64,000 bases of DNA from assembly GCF_001423965.1 (NCBI RefSeq), contig NZ_LMPV01000001.1, positions 943,908-1,007,907 on the forward strand, in the 5' to 3' direction. Within the stretch, counting starts at the first letter, position 1. Each line of letters opens with the position of its first letter. Below are positions 1 through 7,731 of the stretch, piece after piece. Source of the DNA: Exiguobacterium sp. Leaf196 (GTDB lineage Bacteria; Bacillota; Bacilli; Exiguobacteriales; Exiguobacteriaceae). Below the pieces are notes generated by a model. That model searched no databases. It worked only from the letters and a program-made list of their open reading frames with translations, and was not told the origin of the DNA. Both the position numbers and the translations under genes were made by a program.

Positions 1-297
1 GATACAAGCTGCTAGGAACAGCGGTCGGTAGAGCGAAATCCGTAAGGCATGGGCGTCATTCGCGCCGCTTGCCTGAGCACTGAATCCTGTCGTACTGACT
101 TTTAAAAAGCCGAACAACCAGTAGATTGTATTAAAGAAGACGGCACCAACAGCTATGCCACCGATCGCGCGCGGATCACCCGATTGACCGATGACGACGG
201 TATCGGTCACACCAAGCAACGGTGTCGCAATACTTGAGAGAATGAGCGGATAGGCAAGTAACCAAAACGTTTTGTGGTTCGGTTGAGTACTCACCAT
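1..297 (-). CDS. MATE family efflux transporter, N-terminal part (runs off the window)
   Basis: The 99 codons present encode the amino end of a multidrug and toxin extrusion (MATE/DinF-type) antiporter, which exports drugs or metabolites in exchange for Na+ or H+. After a short polar start (MVSTQPNHKTF) come a hydrophobic helix and the segment LLGVTDTVVIGQ, a pattern typical of the first MATE helices (P-x-x-x-x-x-D-x-x-x-G), then a second hydrophobic stretch and the loop FSAQASGAND. The ATG at 295-297 has a GAAGGT-type ribosome site just upstream. The gene continues beyond base 1, so its length and substrate cannot be judged. Family assignment is fairly safe; function beyond efflux is inference. 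Confidence 0.85.
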   Translation of the reverse strand, partial: MVSTQPNHKTFWLLAYPLILSSIATPLLGVTDTVVIGQSGDPRAIGGIAVGAVFFNTIYWLFGFLKVSTTGFSAQASGANDAHALRISLYRPLFLAACI

Positions 298-383
298 ACT
301 AGTTGGACCTTCATATGTAAGACAAATGATGTAGTAGTTAGTTCAAAAATCATTGGTTCACATCCCTTCAAAATAATTTTCGA

Positions 384-398
384 ACATACAAGGTATGT
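384..398. repeat. inverted repeat in the leader of the MATE gene
   Basis: ACATAC-AAG-GTATGT forms perfect 6-bp arms with a 3-bp spacer about 85 bp upstream of the MATE start. It could be a regulator binding site or a small leader hairpin. The rest of the 298-681 stretch is A+T-rich and holds no gene I can support, apart from the terminator of the chemoreceptor gene at its right end. I could not match it to a known riboswitch. Confidence 0.35.
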
Positions 399-623
399 AA
401 GCCCTAAGGATATCAAACTCTTTTTCTAAACACTATGGTTTTAGTAGCATGAACCAATTGTATAGATTAAACTTCATGTTGTATCTAATTTTACAAGAAT
501 AAATTTGGTAAGTGAAATAAATAGTGTGATATTTTCTTTATTTGCGATCTTTTCGTATTCTTTTTCTACCTCTATAACAGCATTGCATTGCTAATTGTTT
601 GCCATATTTTTTTGTAAATGCAT

Positions 624-654
624 AAAAAGAAGCCGGACCTAGGGTCTGACTTCT
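624..654 (-). terminator. rho-independent terminator of the chemoreceptor gene
   Basis: On the minus strand a stem GAAGTCAGACC / GGTCCGGCTTC (one G-U pair, one mismatch) with a two-base loop is followed by TTTTT. It lies 28 bases past the stop codon of the PAS/MCP gene. Confidence 0.75.
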
Positions 655-681
655 TAAGTCTATTTAAATAGTGTCACTCGT

Positions 682-1596
682 TCATAAGACATCGACGAAT
701 TGTTTGGCCTGGTGCTCCAGTTGTTTCGCAGAATCAGCCAACTGATCGAACTCACTCACCGTATGTTCAAGCTGACCGGTACTGTCCTTTACCTTGCTTG
801 AAATCCGTTCGATACTGTGCGAGACCTCCTTGATCCGCTCAACGATCCCTTCGATATTCTCCTTGATTTCTCCGATCGAATGCGAGACTTTATTCGACAG
901 GTTTCGGACTTCGGTCGCGACGACATCGAATCCGCGTCCATGTTCTCCAGCACGTGCTGCCTCAATGGCCGCATTCAAGGCGAGTAGATTCGTCTGCGCG
1001 GCAATTTCACGGATCGTCTTGACGATGTCAGTGATCGAGTTTGCATCTTTACGCAAGGCGACAAGACTCGATAAGTTCTCGACGGATTCCGACTCGATTT
1101 GTTGGACAGTCGCAAGAACGTTCAAACCGTCTTGTCGACCACTTTCCGATTTGACCGTCAAGAAGGCTGATGTCTCGTTGAGTTCGGCCGCCATTCGTAA
1201 AACGTCCTGCTGGCGAATCGTGATGTCCGATGCAATTTTCGAGACCCCGACGACCCGGCGTCCGTCATCCGAGTAAATCGGCATATATGTCGCTTCGAGC
1301 CACTTCTGTTGTCCGTCAGCAGCCCGGCGTTCAATCTTATCCTGATACGTGATGCCTTGCATCAATTTTCGCCAAAACAACTCGTAATCTGGACTATTAA
1401 CGAAAGCCGGAAAACAGAGATCACGATGGTATTTACCGATTAACTCTTCCACTTCGTACCCCATCGTCCGGGCAAACAACTCATTTACGTATGCGACTTT
1501 GCGTCGATCATCAAAACGAATGATGGCTAGATTTTGTTCGATTGCCCGAATGACTTGTGTGTCGGTGACCTGTGTTACTTGCTCATGCATCGACAT
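682..1596 (-). CDS. soluble PAS-domain methyl-accepting chemotaxis-type transducer
   Basis: This 304-residue protein has an N-terminal PAS domain (about residues 18-128, ending in the PAC-like DITIRQ) and a C-terminal coiled-coil signalling domain (about 150-300). The latter carries the conserved hairpin tip around residues 197-232, with the core [20 protein letters not shown]. There is no transmembrane segment or HAMP domain, so it is probably a cytoplasmic receptor that senses a ligand or redox state through PAS and signals to CheA/CheW. The signalling domain is short compared with classical membrane receptors. The ATG at 1596 has a well-spaced GGAGG. The gene is monocistronic with its own terminator. 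No chemotaxis genes are adjacent. Confidence 0.9.
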   Translation of the reverse strand: MSMHEQVTQVTDTQVIRAIEQNLAIIRFDDRRKVAYVNELFARTMGYEVEELIGKYHRDLCFPAFVNSPDYELFWRKLMQGITYQDKIERRAADGQQKWLEATYMPIYSDDGRRVVGVSKIASDITIRQQDVLRMAAELNETSAFLTVKSESGRQDGLNVLATVQQIESESVENLSSLVALRKDANSITDIVKTIREIAAQTNLLALNAAIEAARAGEHGRGFDVVATEVRNLSNKVSHSIGEIKENIEGIVERIKEVSHSIERISSKVKDSTGQLEHTVSEFDQLADSAKQLEHQAKQFVDVL

Positions 1597-1656
1597 GCCG
1601 ATTCCTCCCTGGATTCAAACTGAGGTCATGGTTTACCTATTGTCATATTATCCCTT

Positions 1657-1681
1657 ATATCGACAAGTTCCTGCTATTTTA
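1657..1681 (-). promoter_or_regulatory. possible sigma-D-like promoter of the chemoreceptor gene
   Basis: On the minus strand GTCGATAT (complement of 1657-1664) resembles the sigma-D/FliA -10 element GCCGATAT, and TAAA (1678-1681) lies upstream. The spacer is 13 nt instead of about 15, so this is only suggestive. It would fit a chemotaxis gene, since such genes are usually sigma-D dependent in Bacillales. Confidence 0.3.
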
Positions 1682-1711
1682 AATTAAAATCTAGTAAATA
1701 AAGTATTCATT

Positions 1712-2470
1712 TTAATACGCACTCCATCCCCCATCTGCGACGACGATTGCCCCGTTGATGAAACTCGCCTCGTCGGACACGAGAAACAATGCCAAATTTG
1801 CGATTTCATTCGGCTGACCGGCTCGTGGATTGAGACCCATGCCAAGCATCGCGCGCCCCATCCCGAATTCATTCAGATTCGACATCGATTGTCCGATGTT
1901 CGTCTCGACAGCTCCAGGTGCGATTCCGTTACAGCGAATACCATCTCCGGCATAAAAGAAGGCGGTATTCTTCGTCAGACCGATGACGGCATGTTTGGAA
2001 GCCGTATAGGCTGCTCCTGCTCGGGCACCATTCAGACCGCCAATCGAGATGTTATTCAGAATGACACCACCTTTTACTTCCTTGAAATGTTTGACCGCTT
2101 CGCGCATCAGACGCATTGTTCCTGTCGTATTGACTGCAAGGATATGATCCCAACGTTCATCTGAGATGTCTGCCACGCCCTCCATCCCGTCCATGATCCC
2201 GGCATTATTGACGAGAACGTCCAGTTTACCGAAAGCGTCGATTGCTTGTTTGATGAGTTGTCCTGCTGCCTTTTGTTGTGCGATATCACTCGCAACAGCC
2301 ATCGCTTCTCCGCCCGCTTCCTTGATGTCAGAGACGACCCGTTCAACGGTTTCCAACCGAATGTCCGCTGCGACGATTCGTGCGCCTTCTTGTGCAAACA
2401 ATTTTGCCATGGCTTCACCCATTCCTGAGCCGGCTCCGGTGACGATGATCGTTTTTCCTGTTAGTCGCAT
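1712..2470 (-). CDS. short-chain dehydrogenase/reductase (SDR)
   Basis: This is a classical SDR of 252 residues, a cytoplasmic NAD(P)-dependent oxidoreductase. The cofactor motif TGAGSGMG is at residues 11-18, NNAG at 88-91, the catalytic Ser near 142 and YTASK at 155-159. The C-terminal ADGGWSAY ending is common in the family. An Asp-containing segment at the end of beta-2 (AADIR, 35-39) favours NAD(H) over NADP(H), by family rule. The substrate cannot be told from sequence. The ATG at 2470 is preceded by GAAAGGATGATTCAAG. The gene stands alone between the chemoreceptor and the CPCC gene, all on the minus strand. Confidence 0.9.
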   Translation of the reverse strand: MRLTGKTIIVTGAGSGMGEAMAKLFAQEGARIVAADIRLETVERVVSDIKEAGGEAMAVASDIAQQKAAGQLIKQAIDAFGKLDVLVNNAGIMDGMEGVADISDERWDHILAVNTTGTMRLMREAVKHFKEVKGGVILNNISIGGLNGARAGAAYTASKHAVIGLTKNTAFFYAGDGIRCNGIAPGAVETNIGQSMSNLNEFGMGRAMLGMGLNPRAGQPNEIANLALFLVSDEASFINGAIVVADGGWSAY

Positions 2471-2553
2471 CTTGAATCATCCTTTCGTCTATCATGATAC
2501 TAATCTATTCCCGTTCTCATCATCAAATGTATCAAACGTCATGTCGATTCCAT

Positions 2554-2584
2554 GAAAAAAAGACCCGACGAGTTTCGTCAGGTC
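2554..2584 (-). terminator. terminator overlapping the end of the CPCC gene
   Basis: On the minus strand GACCTGACGA-AAC-TCGTCGGGTC pairs almost perfectly (one U-G) and is followed by TTTTTTT. The TGA stop codon of the upstream gene lies inside the 5' arm of the stem. Confidence 0.85.
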
Positions 2585-2916
2585 CTATAGCTAGTTCGTT
2601 GTAATTGGTTCATCGCGACTTCAGCACGTAGTCGCCGTCCGATTTTCAACGATGCTTGGAATATACTTGGATCAAATAATCTAAAGTGACTATCAATCCA
2701 GTTTTGTCGATAGATTTCATGTGCTTGTCTAACGATTTCTTCATCTGACAACTGTTCCATGTCTATTTCCGCGCAGTCGAAATCATCCACACCGAACTCG
2801 AAACCACAACATGGACAAATTTCGTTACTCCCCGCAAAGTGTTCATAATATGGCGGATTTTCGAGTTTATTCCATCCACATACGGGACACATATAATACG
2901 AATCGTTTTGATTCAA
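2578..2916 (-). CDS. Cys-rich CPCC-type zinc-binding protein
   Basis: This 112-residue protein has an N-terminal MCPVCGW knuckle and a second CPCCGFEFGVDD knuckle about 22 residues later. The pattern matches the small 'Cys-rich CPCC' family, presumed to bind one zinc. The C-terminal part is charged and helical, including RQNWIDSHFRLFDP. The function of the family is unknown to me. The start is a TTG at 2914-2916, chosen because AAGGAGG sits about 10 bases upstream and no ATG is available. A clear paralogue lies at 17023-17337. Confidence 0.8.
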   Translation of the reverse strand: MNQNDSYYMCPVCGWNKLENPPYYEHFAGSNEICPCCGFEFGVDDFDCAEIDMEQLSDEEIVRQAHEIYRQNWIDSHFRLFDPSIFQASLKIGRRLRAEVAMNQLQRTSYRT

Positions 2917-3012
2917 AGATGTGATGCCTCCTTAAACAAATGATCATTCTTATATCTATCGTACCCCATCTAACCGCTACTTTTGAGAATTACGTTATTT
3001 GATGAATACATG

Positions 3013-3040
3013 AAAAAAGACCCGACGAGTTTGTCGGGTC
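3013..3040 (-). terminator. terminator of the asp23 operon
   Basis: GACCCGAC / GTCGGGTC form a perfect 8-bp stem around a 6-base loop, followed on the minus strand by TTTTTT, just after the Asp23-family stop codon. Confidence 0.9.
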
Positions 3041-3051
3041 TTTCGACTTGC

Positions 3052-3489
3052 TTATTGCAGTTCGCGGCTTTTTTCTTCTTGTTCGTTGTTCGATTTATTT
3101 TTAGCTTCGAACTCGGCACGTGTCATGACATCCTCGACATGCATATTGACTTCAACGACTTCAAGGCCTGTCATGTCACTGATTGATTTTTTGATTTTAG
3201 CGACTGTCTCTTGGAAAATTGACGGAATATTTTTGCCGTATTCGACGATGACTTTCAAATCGAGTGCAACTTGACGTTCTCCCACTTCGGCACCAATTCC
3301 TTTTGTGATGTCTTCCGTGCTCCGGAGACGATCCGTCAGTCCACTCATGAATCCACCACTCATTGACAAGATGCCTGTCACTTCGTTCGACGCGATCCCA
3401 GCAATTTTTTTGATGACTTGATCTTCGAATGTCAATTTATTCTCGCGTACCACTTCGTTTTCAGTTGTTGGGTTTACTTCGTTTGCCAT
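3052..3489 (-). CDS. Asp23/Gls24 family envelope stress protein
   Basis: This 145-residue alkaline-shock-protein-23/Gls24 family member shows the core LTFEDQVIKKIAGIASNEV early, then GILSMSGGF, a VALDLKVIVEYG strand and VEVNMHVEDVMT. In Staphylococcus aureus Asp23 is abundant, membrane-associated through AmaP, and sigma-B dependent; its loss triggers cell-wall stress responses. Here it is the last gene of a three-gene unit with DUF2273 and AmaP, the same partners. AAAGGAGAG precedes the ATG at 3489. The sigma-B-like promoter at 4376-4400 probably drives the unit. The charged tail (NEQEEKSRELQ) is likely disordered. Confidence 0.92.
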   Translation of the reverse strand: MANEVNPTTENEVVRENKLTFEDQVIKKIAGIASNEVTGILSMSGGFMSGLTDRLRSTEDITKGIGAEVGERQVALDLKVIVEYGKNIPSIFQETVAKIKKSISDMTGLEVVEVNMHVEDVMTRAEFEAKNKSNNEQEEKSRELQ

Positions 3490-3531
3490 TTGAAATCTCT
3501 CCTTTTAAATGTTTAGTAAGTTATATATGAA

Positions 3532-3738
3532 TCAGTCCCGTTGAAAGAACTGAATCCACCCTTCAATGTCGAGTGCACCATCGCGCCATTTTCCAATTAA
3601 AAATCCAATTGCTGCGAAGGCAACGATAAGGATTGTCGGACCAAAGCCAATCGTCAGGAATAAGATGGCGAGGATTAGACCGGCAAGTCCCCCGATCAGT
3701 CGGAACCGATACGGATAGAGTGCTTCTCTTGTCTTCAT
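3532..3738 (-). CDS. DUF2273 small integral membrane protein
   Basis: This 68-residue protein has two closely spaced hydrophobic helices (about 14-30 and 32-48) and the ending GWIQFFQRD, matching the DUF2273 family that accompanies Asp23 and AmaP. It probably helps anchor or organise Asp23 at the membrane, which is inference from conserved neighbourhood. It lies 15 bases downstream of amaP and 42 bases upstream of asp23, with a GGAGAGG ribosome site before the ATG at 3738. Confidence 0.85.
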   Translation of the reverse strand: MKTREALYPYRFRLIGGLAGLILAILFLTIGFGPTILIVAFAAIGFLIGKWRDGALDIEGWIQFFQRD

Positions 3739-3753
3739 GTTCCCTCTCCTCCT

Positions 3754-4296
3754 TTAGACGACACGTTCCGATGTTTTCGTTTTCGTGTCACTGATCGTGA
3801 CTTTCGTACTCGTTACTGGCAACTCAAGTAAGGATTCGACAGCTTGTTTAGCTCGTTCTTGAATTTCCTTCGCAATCGTCGGTAACCCATCTTGTCCAAA
3901 GACCGAGCAGTCGACTTTTAAAGCGACCGTTTCTTTTTTCGAATGGATATCGGCATGGACACGCGGTGTCCGTACACCACCGATTCCACGAATCGACTCT
4001 AAAGCCGTCCGTTCGATCGTCTCCTTCGAAATCGTAATCGTTCCGTCACCCGTTTGAATCAACAGTCGTTGACCTTTCGAGCGGCTAAATAATCCTGTGA
4101 ATAATAGAATGACGAATACGAATGCTAAAAATCCTCCAATGGATAGAACGGTATAGCTATACCATTGCTGATCCTGCCACTGCTCGATTAACGAACTAAG
4201 CCGTGGAACATCATACACACCGAGCACAAGCAGCCCGACACTGATTAGTCCGAGTATGCCTATGATGACGAGTAAGAATCGATTGAACCCATTCAT
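3754..4296 (-). CDS. amaP: alkaline shock response membrane anchor protein AmaP
   Basis: This 180-residue protein has two N-terminal transmembrane helices (about residues 7-27 and 47-68) and a cytoplasmic domain with GDGTITISKETIERTA, the AmaP signature, followed by an Asp23-like fold (VALKVDCSVFG). In S. aureus AmaP anchors Asp23 to the membrane. The ATG at 4294-4296 was chosen because AAAGGAGAGG lies at ideal distance; a longer frame to 4332 has no ribosome site. It is the first gene of the unit, downstream of the sigma-B-like promoter. Confidence 0.88.
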   Translation of the reverse strand: MNGFNRFLLVIIGILGLISVGLLVLGVYDVPRLSSLIEQWQDQQWYSYTVLSIGGFLAFVFVILLFTGLFSRSKGQRLLIQTGDGTITISKETIERTALESIRGIGGVRTPRVHADIHSKKETVALKVDCSVFGQDGLPTIAKEIQERAKQAVESLLELPVTSTKVTISDTKTKTSERVV

Positions 4297-4375
4297 CTGC
4301 ACCTCTCCTTTACGATTATTGACTTCTTTCACCTAGGTGATTCAACACATGAAATATTATGTGTATGGTGTGTTT

Positions 4376-4400
4376 ATTCCCGTTCATTAGAACCCGAAAC
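4376..4400 (-). promoter_or_regulatory. sigma-B-like promoter of the amaP-DUF2273-asp23 unit
   Basis: On the minus strand GTTTCG (complement of 4395-4400) and GGGAAT (complement of 4376-4381) are separated by 13 bases. This agrees with the general-stress sigma-B consensus GTTT-N12-15-GGGWAW. It lies about 80 bases upstream of the amaP start. Sigma-B control of asp23 is established in S. aureus, so the context supports the call. Confidence 0.65.
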
Positions 4401-4490
4401 ATTTAAATACACTTTCGTTCAAATGTTCATATATTCTGTTTATTCAGACTAAATAAGTCGAAACTAATACTTTATTTACTATATTTCACG

Positions 4491-4520
4491 AAAAAAACCT
4501 CTTCTACCTTAAGAAGAGGT
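4491..4520 (-). terminator. terminator after the 149-aa anchored protein gene
   Basis: ACCTCTTCT and AGAAGAGGT form a perfect 9-bp stem with a 6-base loop. The minus-strand transcript continues with TTTTTTT. Confidence 0.85.
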
Positions 4521-4580
4521 CAGCATTCGAATTATTTACCACTAAACATATATCCTGTCAATATGTTTTTATTCCATTAT

Positions 4581-5030
4581 TCATTTCACATCAATTGGAA
4601 AGGCAAAATCGCCATTACCTTCTTTCCAATCGGCTTTAATCTGATAGACATACTTTCCGGGAGTCGAAGGAACGGTAATCCGCTCAATCTTCTTATATGT
4701 TTCCATCTTTTTATGATCTTTGACCGACCATAAGACAATCGCGACGGACTTCGGAGCTGGTCCGTCTTCAAAACGAATCGTCAATCGATCTTCAGGATTT
4801 GCTCGCGTACTCGAATCACCTTTTACTAAATCGACGGCTTCGGCCTTTGCATCAGCTGTTTCTCCGCGAAACATGCCTGACCAACTATAGGTACCTCTAT
4901 ATACCTTTACTTCACGGTTTTCGATTGTCACGGTAGGTTCTGGTGGTTGATGTCGAAATGGATCACGTGAAAAAAACCATCCGACTGCAATCGCAATCAC
5001 AATCAATCCAATAAATAAAAAAGGTTTCAT
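4581..5030 (-). CDS. hypothetical membrane-anchored extracytoplasmic protein
   Basis: The family of this 149-residue protein is not recognised. An N-terminal hydrophobic helix (about residues 4-18) followed by FFSRDPFRHQPPEP suggests an uncleaved signal anchor. The exported domain is beta-rich and contains GTYSWSGMF and a C-terminal VPSTPGKYVYQIKADW segment, reminiscent of small Ig-like folds. ATG at 5028-5030 is preferred over the in-frame TTG two codons upstream because AGGAGG is 7 bases before the ATG. It is monocistronic, with its own terminator, and divergent from the SDR gene at 5116. Confidence 0.7.
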   Translation of the reverse strand: MKPFLFIGLIVIAIAVGWFFSRDPFRHQPPEPTVTIENREVKVYRGTYSWSGMFRGETADAKAEAVDLVKGDSSTRANPEDRLTIRFEDGPAPKSVAIVLWSVKDHKKMETYKKIERITVPSTPGKYVYQIKADWKEGNGDFAFPIDVK

Positions 5031-5115
5031 AGACAAACCTCCTACGTGATGTTTTTAAATCAACAAAAGCGGCAATATCTCTCAAGGAGTACGTTATTCA
5101 GAAGGAGGAGTTCAG

Positions 5116-5844
5116 ATGATTCAAGATAAAGTCGTCATCATTACAGGGGCATCAAGCGGTATTGGGGAAGCAACCGCGAAAGAGCTTGCGAAACAAGGAG
5201 CAAAACTCGTTCTTGCTGCACGTCGGGAAGATCGTTTGCAAGAGCTTGTCAAAGCGGTTGAAGCTGAAGGTGGTCAAGCCGTTTATCAAGTGACGGATGT
5301 TACCGATCGTGAGCAAATTGATGCACTCGCAAAACTTGCGAAAGACAAGTATGGTTCTGTTGATGTCATCGTCAACAACGCTGGATTAATGCCACTATCG
5401 CACCTCCATAAGAATCAGCAGGACGAATGGAACACGATGGTCGACGTCAACATTAAAGGCGTACTCCATGGAATCGGAGCAGTCCTGCCGTATATGCGCG
5501 AACAAAAAAGCGGACATGTCATCAACATCTCTTCTGTCGCCGGTCATGAAGTCATGCCGTCGAGCGCCGTCTACAGCGGTACGAAATTCGCGGTGCGCGC
5601 CATCACGGAAGGTCTTCGTAAGGAAGAATCGGTCGACAATCACATCCGTGCAACAATCATCTCACCGGGAGCGGTCGATACGGAATTGAAGGACCATATC
5701 TCGGATGAAGAGATCAAACAAGGAATTGGTGACTTGAAAGCCATTGATGCAAGCGCGATTGCGCGTGCTATCGCATATGCTGTCAACGAACCAGAAGATG
5801 TCGCGGTCAACGAGATCTTAATTCGTCCGACAGCGCAACTTTAA
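5116..5844 (+). CDS. short-chain dehydrogenase/reductase (SDR)
   Basis: This is a classical SDR of 242 residues: TGASSGIG at 10-17, NNAG at 87-90, Ser 139/140 in NISS, and YSGTK at 153-157. The AARRED stretch after beta-2 has basic residues that in this family usually indicate NADP(H). It resembles the YdfG-like subgroup, but the substrate is unknown. AAGGAGGAG lies 6 bases upstream of the ATG. It is a single-gene unit ending at a strong hairpin shared with the convergent oxidoreductase. It is only distantly similar to the SDR at 1712. Confidence 0.9.
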   Translation: MIQDKVVIITGASSGIGEATAKELAKQGAKLVLAARREDRLQELVKAVEAEGGQAVYQVTDVTDREQIDALAKLAKDKYGSVDVIVNNAGLMPLSHLHKNQQDEWNTMVDVNIKGVLHGIGAVLPYMREQKSGHVINISSVAGHEVMPSSAVYSGTKFAVRAITEGLRKEESVDNHIRATIISPGAVDTELKDHISDEEIKQGIGDLKAIDASAIARAIAYAVNEPEDVAVNEILIRPTAQL

Positions 5845-5854
5845 TTGAATGTAG

Positions 5855-5903
5855 ACAGGACCCCTCATTAGCAAAACAGCTAATGAGGGGTCCTGTTTTG
5901 TTT
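5855..5903 (+). terminator. strong terminator between convergent genes
   Basis: An 18-bp perfect stem (5855-5872 with 5879-5896) with loop AAAACA is followed by TTTTGTTT on the plus strand. It sits between the stops of the SDR and the luciferase-like gene and may also stop minus-strand transcripts. Confidence 0.9.
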
Positions 5904-6870
5904 AAAGAAGTCGCTCCGCGATGAGCTGGTACGACTGCAATCGCTTTTCTTGATCAAAGGCATTGTTGATGAGTAAAAACTGATCTGTTTGATAACGCGT
6001 TGCTAATGCTTCAAGCTCCTGCGCAACAACGTCCGGTGTACCGACAATCGCTCGCCGTCGATCTTTATGGATACGTTCCGCTTGAACGTCATTCCAGATT
6101 TTTGCTTCAGTCGAGGCAAACGACGGAACGATTGAATTTCCGAGTCGAACGCCTTGAATCCAGGCATCTTGAGTTCGAGCGAGACGTTCTGCTTCTTCTT
6201 GCGTCGGGGCACAGATGACGAAAATGCAGACGATGACGTCTGTTCCTCCTGCCTCACGATAAGTGGAAAGTGTCTCTTCCCAACGATCTGGATTAATAAA
6301 GTGACCAAAAACGAGACCACGGTCTTGTTCTGCAGCAATTTGCGCACTACGTGGCGACAGACCAAGGATTGAGATCGGAGACGCTTGTCGATCACGCGGT
6401 GTCGTCTTGACGATCCGGTATGGGTGTCGATTTGATAGACTATCTGTCAAGAATCCAGCCGTTTCCTGAACGAGTCGATTAAACTCAGCTGCTCGATTTT
6501 TTTCACCATCTGTCAAAGCAAGTCGTGTCCGCTCACTTCCACCTGGAGAATTGCCAATCCCAAGTTCGATCCGTCCCGGATAAAAGGCGTCGAGTGTTGC
6601 AAAACTCTCGGCCACTTTTAGCGGATGATATTGCGGTAACAACACTCCACCTGAACCAAGTTTGATTTTTGAAGTCTGCGCACCCATTCGGGCAATGAAC
6701 AACTCCGGTGATGCACTGAGCAAACCGTTCGTATTATGGTGTTCTGCGAACCAGTACCGTTCGTAACCGAGTCGCTCGGCTTCTAAGACGAGTCGTTCCG
6801 TCGCTTCCATCGTCGCTTCGACCGTATCGCCCTCATGCAATGGTACTTGATCCAGTATTCCTAGTCGCAT
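5902..6870 (-). CDS. LLM class flavin-dependent oxidoreductase (luciferase-like)
   Basis: This 322-residue luciferase-like monooxygenase-fold enzyme uses reduced FMN or F420 in the family; in Bacillales, FMNH2. Hallmarks are LGILDQVPL at the N-terminus, YWFAEHHNTNGL (about residues 37-48), GSGGVLLPQYHPLKVAE, and PGRIELGIGNSPGG. It resembles the MsnO8/YwcH subgroup. ATG at 6868-6870 is chosen because AGGAGG lies 8 bases upstream; the in-frame extension to 6924 lacks a ribosome site. The substrate is unknown. The upstream ABC ATPase is on the same strand, 63 bases away. Confidence 0.88.
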   Translation of the reverse strand: MRLGILDQVPLHEGDTVEATMEATERLVLEAERLGYERYWFAEHHNTNGLLSASPELFIARMGAQTSKIKLGSGGVLLPQYHPLKVAESFATLDAFYPGRIELGIGNSPGGSERTRLALTDGEKNRAAEFNRLVQETAGFLTDSLSNRHPYRIVKTTPRDRQASPISILGLSPRSAQIAAEQDRGLVFGHFINPDRWEETLSTYREAGGTDVIVCIFVICAPTQEEAERLARTQDAWIQGVRLGNSIVPSFASTEAKIWNDVQAERIHKDRRRAIVGTPDVVAQELEALATRYQTDQFLLINNAFDQEKRLQSYQLIAERLL

Positions 6871-6933
6871 CACGCATTCCTCCTCTACCCTCTTAAGTGT
6901 AAAGGGTGGAGGAACGGAGTTCAAAAACGAGGC

Positions 6934-7623
6934 TCAGAAACGGACGAGACGATCTTCGATAATAACGCCGTCTCGCATCTCGATCGTTCGATTCGCCCGT
7001 TCCGCAAGTGCCGGGTCGTGGGTGACAAACAAGACGCCACACCCTTTCTCTTCGTTTAATGACCGTAAAAGATTGAAGATGATTTCTCCCGTATCTGTAT
7101 CGAGGTTCCCTGTTGGCTCATCGGCAAGCAACCATTTCGGTTCATGAACGAGTGCTCGGGCAACGGCGACCCGTTGTTGTTGTCCACCGGAAAGTTGCGA
7201 CGGCAAACTGCCTGCTTTATCGGCGAGACCGACTTGCGCGAGTAACTGCTCGGCGCGTTCTTTTTTATCATACGGTACTTTCCGACCGAACAGTGGCGCC
7301 ATGACATTTTCAAGCGCCGTCAGCGTCGGAATCAAGTGAAACTGCTGGAAGATGAAGCCGATGTTTTCGAAGCGAAAGTCGGATAATTCTTTACTGTTCA
7401 ATTTGTTGATTGGTTTCCCGTCATAATGCAACTCCCCGCTCGTCGGTCGATCGAGCGTGCCGATTAGACTGAGTAACGTTGATTTTCCAGATCCCGAAGG
7501 TCCGATGATCGAAATGAAGTCGCCCGCCTCAAGTGTCACGTCGATGTCTTGTAACGCATGTGTCTCGACGCCGTCTCCTGAAAATGATTTTCCCATCTGT
7601 TTGCATTGAAATGTTCCTTCCAT
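6934..7623 (-). CDS. ABC transporter ATP-binding protein, MacB/LolD type, without adjacent permease
   Basis: This 229-residue ATPase of the MacB/LolD/FtsE class has Walker [10 protein letters not shown] at 41-49, Q-loop [14 protein letters not shown], signature LSGGQQQR, and Walker [13 protein letters not shown], followed by FVTHD. Such ATPases normally pair with FtsX-like permeases, but no permease flanks it: the neighbours are a luciferase-like enzyme and a small membrane protein. It is closely similar to the ATPase at 17882 (both have GFIFQQFHL and CGVLFVTHD), so it may be a displaced duplicate or may serve a permease elsewhere. The ATG at 7623 has GGAGGGGT upstream. Confidence 0.88.
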   Translation of the reverse strand: MEGTFQCKQMGKSFSGDGVETHALQDIDVTLEAGDFISIIGPSGSGKSTLLSLIGTLDRPTSGELHYDGKPINKLNSKELSDFRFENIGFIFQQFHLIPTLTALENVMAPLFGRKVPYDKKERAEQLLAQVGLADKAGSLPSQLSGGQQQRVAVARALVHEPKWLLADEPTGNLDTDTGEIIFNLLRSLNEEKGCGVLFVTHDPALAERANRTIEMRDGVIIEDRLVRF

Positions 7624-7696
7624 ATGTACCCCTCCATTATTCTTGATAACGTACTATTCAAGAATAGATTGGTAATTCCTTCTAAATGAAAGGAAA

Positions 7697-7731
7697 TAAA
7701 AAACAGTACTCTTATGGAACAAGAATACTGT
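7697..7731 (-). terminator. terminator of the small membrane protein gene
   Basis: ACAGTATTCTT / AAGAGTACTGT (minus strand, one U-G pair) is followed by TTTTTTATTT. It abuts the stop codon of the gene ending at 7731. Confidence 0.8.

Noticed and set aside
5855-5896. Long inverted repeat as a possible mobile-element end
   Set aside because: It is an 18-bp perfect stem with U-run between convergent genes, a normal terminator; no direct repeats or transposase are nearby.
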